Source: Nocardiopsis sp. YSL2 (GTDB taxonomy: Bacteria > Actinomycetota > Actinomycetes > Streptosporangiales > Streptosporangiaceae). From it: a stretch of 64,000 nt of DNA. This document shows, piece by piece, positions 61,916 to 64,000 of this stretch. The notes under the pieces are model-generated. The model was given only the letters and a program-made list of their open reading frames with translations. It ran no database searches and was not told the origin of the DNA. The first letter of the stretch is position 1. Each line of letters begins with the position of its first letter. The translations under genes were made by a program, and so were the position numbers. The stretch is taken from positions 3,286,001 through 3,350,000 of the forward strand of contig NZ_JAMOAO010000001.1 in assembly GCF_030555055.1 (NCBI RefSeq). The letters are read 5' to 3'.

Positions 61916-62119
61916 ATGAACGCGAGTAAGCCGCCTCTCGAAGAGGTCAGGTTCCTGACCGTGGCCGAGGTCGCCACGATCATGCGTGTGTCCAAGATGA
62001 CCGTTTACCGAATGGTGCACTCGGGAGTTCTCCCCGCGATTCGCGTGGGGCGTTCCTACCGGGTTCCCGAACGAGCCGTGCACGACTACCTCCGCGAAGC
62101 CTTCGTCGAGGCTGGTTGA
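61916..62119 (+). CDS. BldC-like small MerR/excisionase-type HTH protein
   Basis: 67 residues: a single winged-helix domain VRFLTVAEVATIMRVSKMTV, then YRMVHSGVLPAIRVGRSYRV and PERAVHDYLREAF. This is the form of Rv0500A and its Streptomyces counterparts, distantly related to BldC, which binds direct repeats during development. ATG at 61916, GGAAG 3-8 nt upstream. It sits downstream of proC/acuC/phosphatase as elsewhere. A very basic 33-residue gene usually found just after it is not visible. Confidence 0.88.
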   Translation: MNASKPPLEEVRFLTVAEVATIMRVSKMTVYRMVHSGVLPAIRVGRSYRVPERAVHDYLREAFVEAG

Positions 62120-62324
62120 TCAGGGCTGGGCCGACCGGGGCCGGGCGATACGCCGGGCTCCCGGTCTGCTGACACCAGAGGCTCTCCACCTCGCCTGACG
62201 CCGCCTCGCTCGCACCTGCCATGGTCGGAGCGACGGGGCGGCCGAAGGGTCTCCAGGGCATCTACTACACTTTGTCGTTGTTGTGGTCCGCCCTGTTCAC
62301 GCCCTGTTTCGCGAGGTCCCCTCG

Positions 62325-63065
62325 ATGCCAAGTACCAGTGTCGGCCCGCGGCGCCGATCGGCCCGCCCGACGGCGGTCGCCCTGGCGGCCGTGCTCGCCC
62401 TGTCCGGCTGCGGCGGCGGCAACGAGATCCAGAACGGCGGCGCCGACGACCGGTTCATCTCCGGTGACGGCAGCTCCACCGTGTTCGAGGCCGCCGACCG
62501 GGTCGAGGTCCCCGAGGTCTCCGGTACCACCCTGGACGGCGACGAGGTCGCGCTCAGCGACTACCTGGGCGAGATCGTCGTCCTCAACGTCTGGGCGAGC
62601 TGGTGCGGCCCCTGCCGGGCCGAGCAGCCGGTCCTGGACGAGGTCCACACCGAGTACGCCGACCTGGGCGTGGACTTCCTGGGCGTGAACATCAAGGACG
62701 ACGAGACGGCCGCCCGGGCCTACGCCGAGCACCAGGAGATCCCCTATCCCAGCCTGTACGACCAGCCCGGCGAGGTCCCGCAGGCCTTCCGCGACACCGT
62801 GCCGCCCCGCTCCATCCCCAGCACGCTGATCATCGACCCCGAGGGGCGCATCGCCGCCCGCGTGATCGGCCCCACGACCTACGGACAGCTCACGGAGCTG
62901 CTGAACCCGGTGGTCGTCGAGTTCGACTTCGGCGATCCCGAGGCGCGGCCCCGGGTGGCCGAGCAGGAGGCCGCGGAGTCCGACGCGGAGGCGTCGGAGG
63001 CGCCCGAGGACCCCCGGTCGTCCGAGGAAGCCGCCGACGGCACCGGAGACGGGGACTCCGACTGA
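62325..63065 (+). CDS. resA: TlpA/ResA-type thioredoxin lipoprotein
   Basis: Extracytoplasmic thiol-disulfide reductant for cytochrome c maturation. 246 residues: lipobox LALSGC, then a TlpA-like domain with redox motif WCGPC ([20 protein letters not shown]), [19 protein letters not shown] and the cis-Pro region [22 protein letters not shown]-terminal acidic tail of 50 residues is unusual for the family. ATG at 62325 has GAGG 8 nt upstream. It overlaps ccdA by one base. Confidence 0.93.
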   Translation: MPSTSVGPRRRSARPTAVALAAVLALSGCGGGNEIQNGGADDRFISGDGSSTVFEAADRVEVPEVSGTTLDGDEVALSDYLGEIVVLNVWASWCGPCRAEQPVLDEVHTEYADLGVDFLGVNIKDDETAARAYAEHQEIPYPSLYDQPGEVPQAFRDTVPPRSIPSTLIIDPEGRIAARVIGPTTYGQLTELLNPVVVEFDFGDPEARPRVAEQEAAESDAEASEAPEDPRSSEEAADGTGDGDSD

Positions 63066-63871
63066 TGGACCCCATCGGCACGACCGTCCTGTCCGGCTCC
63101 CTGCTGCTCGCCGCGCCCCTGGCCCTGGCCGCCGGGGTGGTCTCCTTCCTCTCCCCGTGCGTCCTGCCGCTGGTGCCCGGCTACCTCTCCTACGTGACCG
63201 GGATGAGCGGCGCCGACATGCGCGCACGCGCGGCGGAGGGCGGCGGCACCGCCACGGCGACCGCCGTCGACATCGACACCGAGCTGGCCGCGCGCCGCTG
63301 GACCATGGTCGCCGGCAGCATCCTGTTCATCGCGGGCTTCACCCTGGTCTTCGTCGCCGTCGGCGGATTCATCGGCTGGCTCGGCGACCTCTTCATCGAC
63401 TACACCGATCCCATCACCCGGGCCCTCGGGCTGCTCACCATCGTGCTCGGGCTGGCCTTCATGGGCGTCCTGCCGGGCTTCGCCCGCGAGTTCCGCATCC
63501 ACCGGCTGCCCCGTGCCGGGCTGGCCGGTGCGCCGCTCCTCGGCGTCCTGTTCGGGCTCGGGTGGACGCCCTGCATCGGTCCGACCCTCGCCGCGGTCCA
63601 GACACTGGCCTTCGTCGAGGGCGGCGCGGGCCGCGGCATGCTGCTCTCGCTCGTGTACTGCGTCGGGCTGGGCCTGCCCTTCGTGCTGGCCTCGCTGCTC
63701 TACCGGCGTGCGCTGGGCGCCTTCTCCTGGCTCAGGAACCACACCCGCACGGTCACCGTGGTCGGCGGTGTCATGCTCGTCCTCGTCGGCCTGGCCATGG
63801 TCACCGGTCTGTGGACGCAGCTGACCGTCGCGATGCAGGGCTGGGCCGCCGACTACCGGACGGTGATCTGA
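63065..63871 (+). CDS. ccdA: Cytochrome c biogenesis protein CcdA
   Basis: Transfers reducing equivalents across the membrane to ResA. 268 residues with six membrane helices. The paired redox Cys residues are in [20 protein letters not shown] (helix 1) and [20 protein letters not shown] (helix 4). ATG overlaps the resA stop (TGATG), and its own stop overlaps the next ATG the same way. Confidence 0.95.
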   Translation: MDPIGTTVLSGSLLLAAPLALAAGVVSFLSPCVLPLVPGYLSYVTGMSGADMRARAAEGGGTATATAVDIDTELAARRWTMVAGSILFIAGFTLVFVAVGGFIGWLGDLFIDYTDPITRALGLLTIVLGLAFMGVLPGFAREFRIHRLPRAGLAGAPLLGVLFGLGWTPCIGPTLAAVQTLAFVEGGAGRGMLLSLVYCVGLGLPFVLASLLYRRALGAFSWLRNHTRTVTVVGGVMLVLVGLAMVTGLWTQLTVAMQGWAADYRTVI

Positions 63872-64000
63872 TGACGACCACACAGACCGGCACCGCCGCG
63901 GACGGCGACGCCCCCGAAGGGCCCGCGCGGCCCAAGGGACTGGGCGCCGTCGGATGGGCGCGCTGGGCGTGGCGTGTCCTGACCTCCATGCGCACGGCGC
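63871..64000 (+). CDS. resB: Cytochrome c biogenesis protein ResB (partial, cut by window end)
   Basis: The first 43 residues are visible. A hydrophilic start with TTTQTGTAADGDAP is followed by GWARWAWRVLTSMRTA, which matches the beginning of the ResB/Ccs1 membrane protein (W-R-x-L-T-S-M-R-T-A-L). ResB works with CcsA to bind heme to apocytochrome c. Its ATG overlaps the ccdA stop by one base, continuing the resA-ccdA-resB operon. The rest lies beyond the window. Confidence 0.85.
   Translation, partial: MTTTQTGTAADGDAPEGPARPKGLGAVGWARWAWRVLTSMRTA

Noticed and set aside
62120..62324. Very basic 33-residue gene (AURKAIP1/COX24-like) expected after the small HTH gene
   Set aside because: Looked for a Lys/Arg-rich short frame on both strands; none is present in this gap.

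Overview
The window is 64 kb of very GC-rich, densely packed DNA. It has short operons with stop/start overlaps (GTGA, TGATG), many GTG starts, chaplin surface proteins, Lsr2, ClpC with a ClgR-type operator and a BldC-like small regulator. All of this fits a filamentous, sporulating actinomycete. A Nocardiopsis/Thermobifida-type relative is my inference, not proven. Gene order from topA (4.3 kb) to radA (51-52 kb) follows the chromosomal core of many actinobacteria, and in Mycobacterium tuberculosis it corresponds to roughly Rv3646c-Rv3585. The segment from the TIM-barrel gene and proC (55-57 kb) to ccdA/resB (63-64 kb) follows a second conserved block, roughly Rv0498-Rv0528.

Layout. 0-4.3 kb: a secreted Ala-rich protein, a chaplin with an LPRTG sorting signal on a Pro-Ser-Glu-Gly stalk, and a 506-residue protein with six chaplin repeats, followed by a 628-base spacer with a 30-bp direct repeat. 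4.3-14.5 kb: topA, an MFS-thymidylate kinase fusion, a truncated flavin-oxidase-like remnant, an IS110-family element with a structured leader, holB, a secreted tripeptidyl-aminopeptidase-like lipoprotein and tRNA-Thr(CGU). 14.5-19.2 kb: variable small genes (membrane proteins, a DEDD exonuclease, a sigma-region-2-like membrane protein). 19.2-32.8 kb: ppa, dacB, a cupin gene, a zincin gene, tilS, hpt, ftsH, the folate operon folE-folP-NTF2-like-folB-folK-DUF3180, and two PH-domain membrane proteins. 32.8-34 kb: one classical short chaplin and one divergent chaplin-like gene with a structured leader. 34-42.5 kb: DUF2520, panC, a single-ORF nadB-nadC fusion, coaX, a CDF metal transporter and lysS. 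43-52.5 kb: an HTH protein, an ArgA-type acetyltransferase, a small membrane protein, lsr2, clpC, mutY, an anchored secreted protein, an SSI-type protease inhibitor and radA. 52.6-64 kb: an SGNH hydrolase, an NlpC/P60 hydrolase, a methyltransferase, a TIM-barrel gene, proC, a 9-bp tandem array, a large Pro/Gly/Met-repeat membrane protein, an AcuC deacetylase, a phosphatase-like protein, a BldC-like HTH protein, and resA-ccdA-resB (resB cut by the window end).

How the genes fit together. Most products are housekeeping: DNA topology, replication and repair; nucleotide salvage and tRNA modification; folate, pantothenate/CoA and NAD synthesis; proteolysis; cytochrome c maturation. The accessory genes concentrate on the cell surface: four chaplin-type proteins, cell-wall hydrolases and a secreted protease inhibitor, consistent with aerial growth. 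At least ten genes have a TAnnnT hexamer 6-9 nt before the start codon, suggesting leaderless transcription. The points most worth following are the six-repeat chaplin, the divergent chaplin-like gene with its hairpin leader, the nadB-nadC fusion, the apparent absence of disA beside radA, and the IS110 leader as a candidate bridge RNA.
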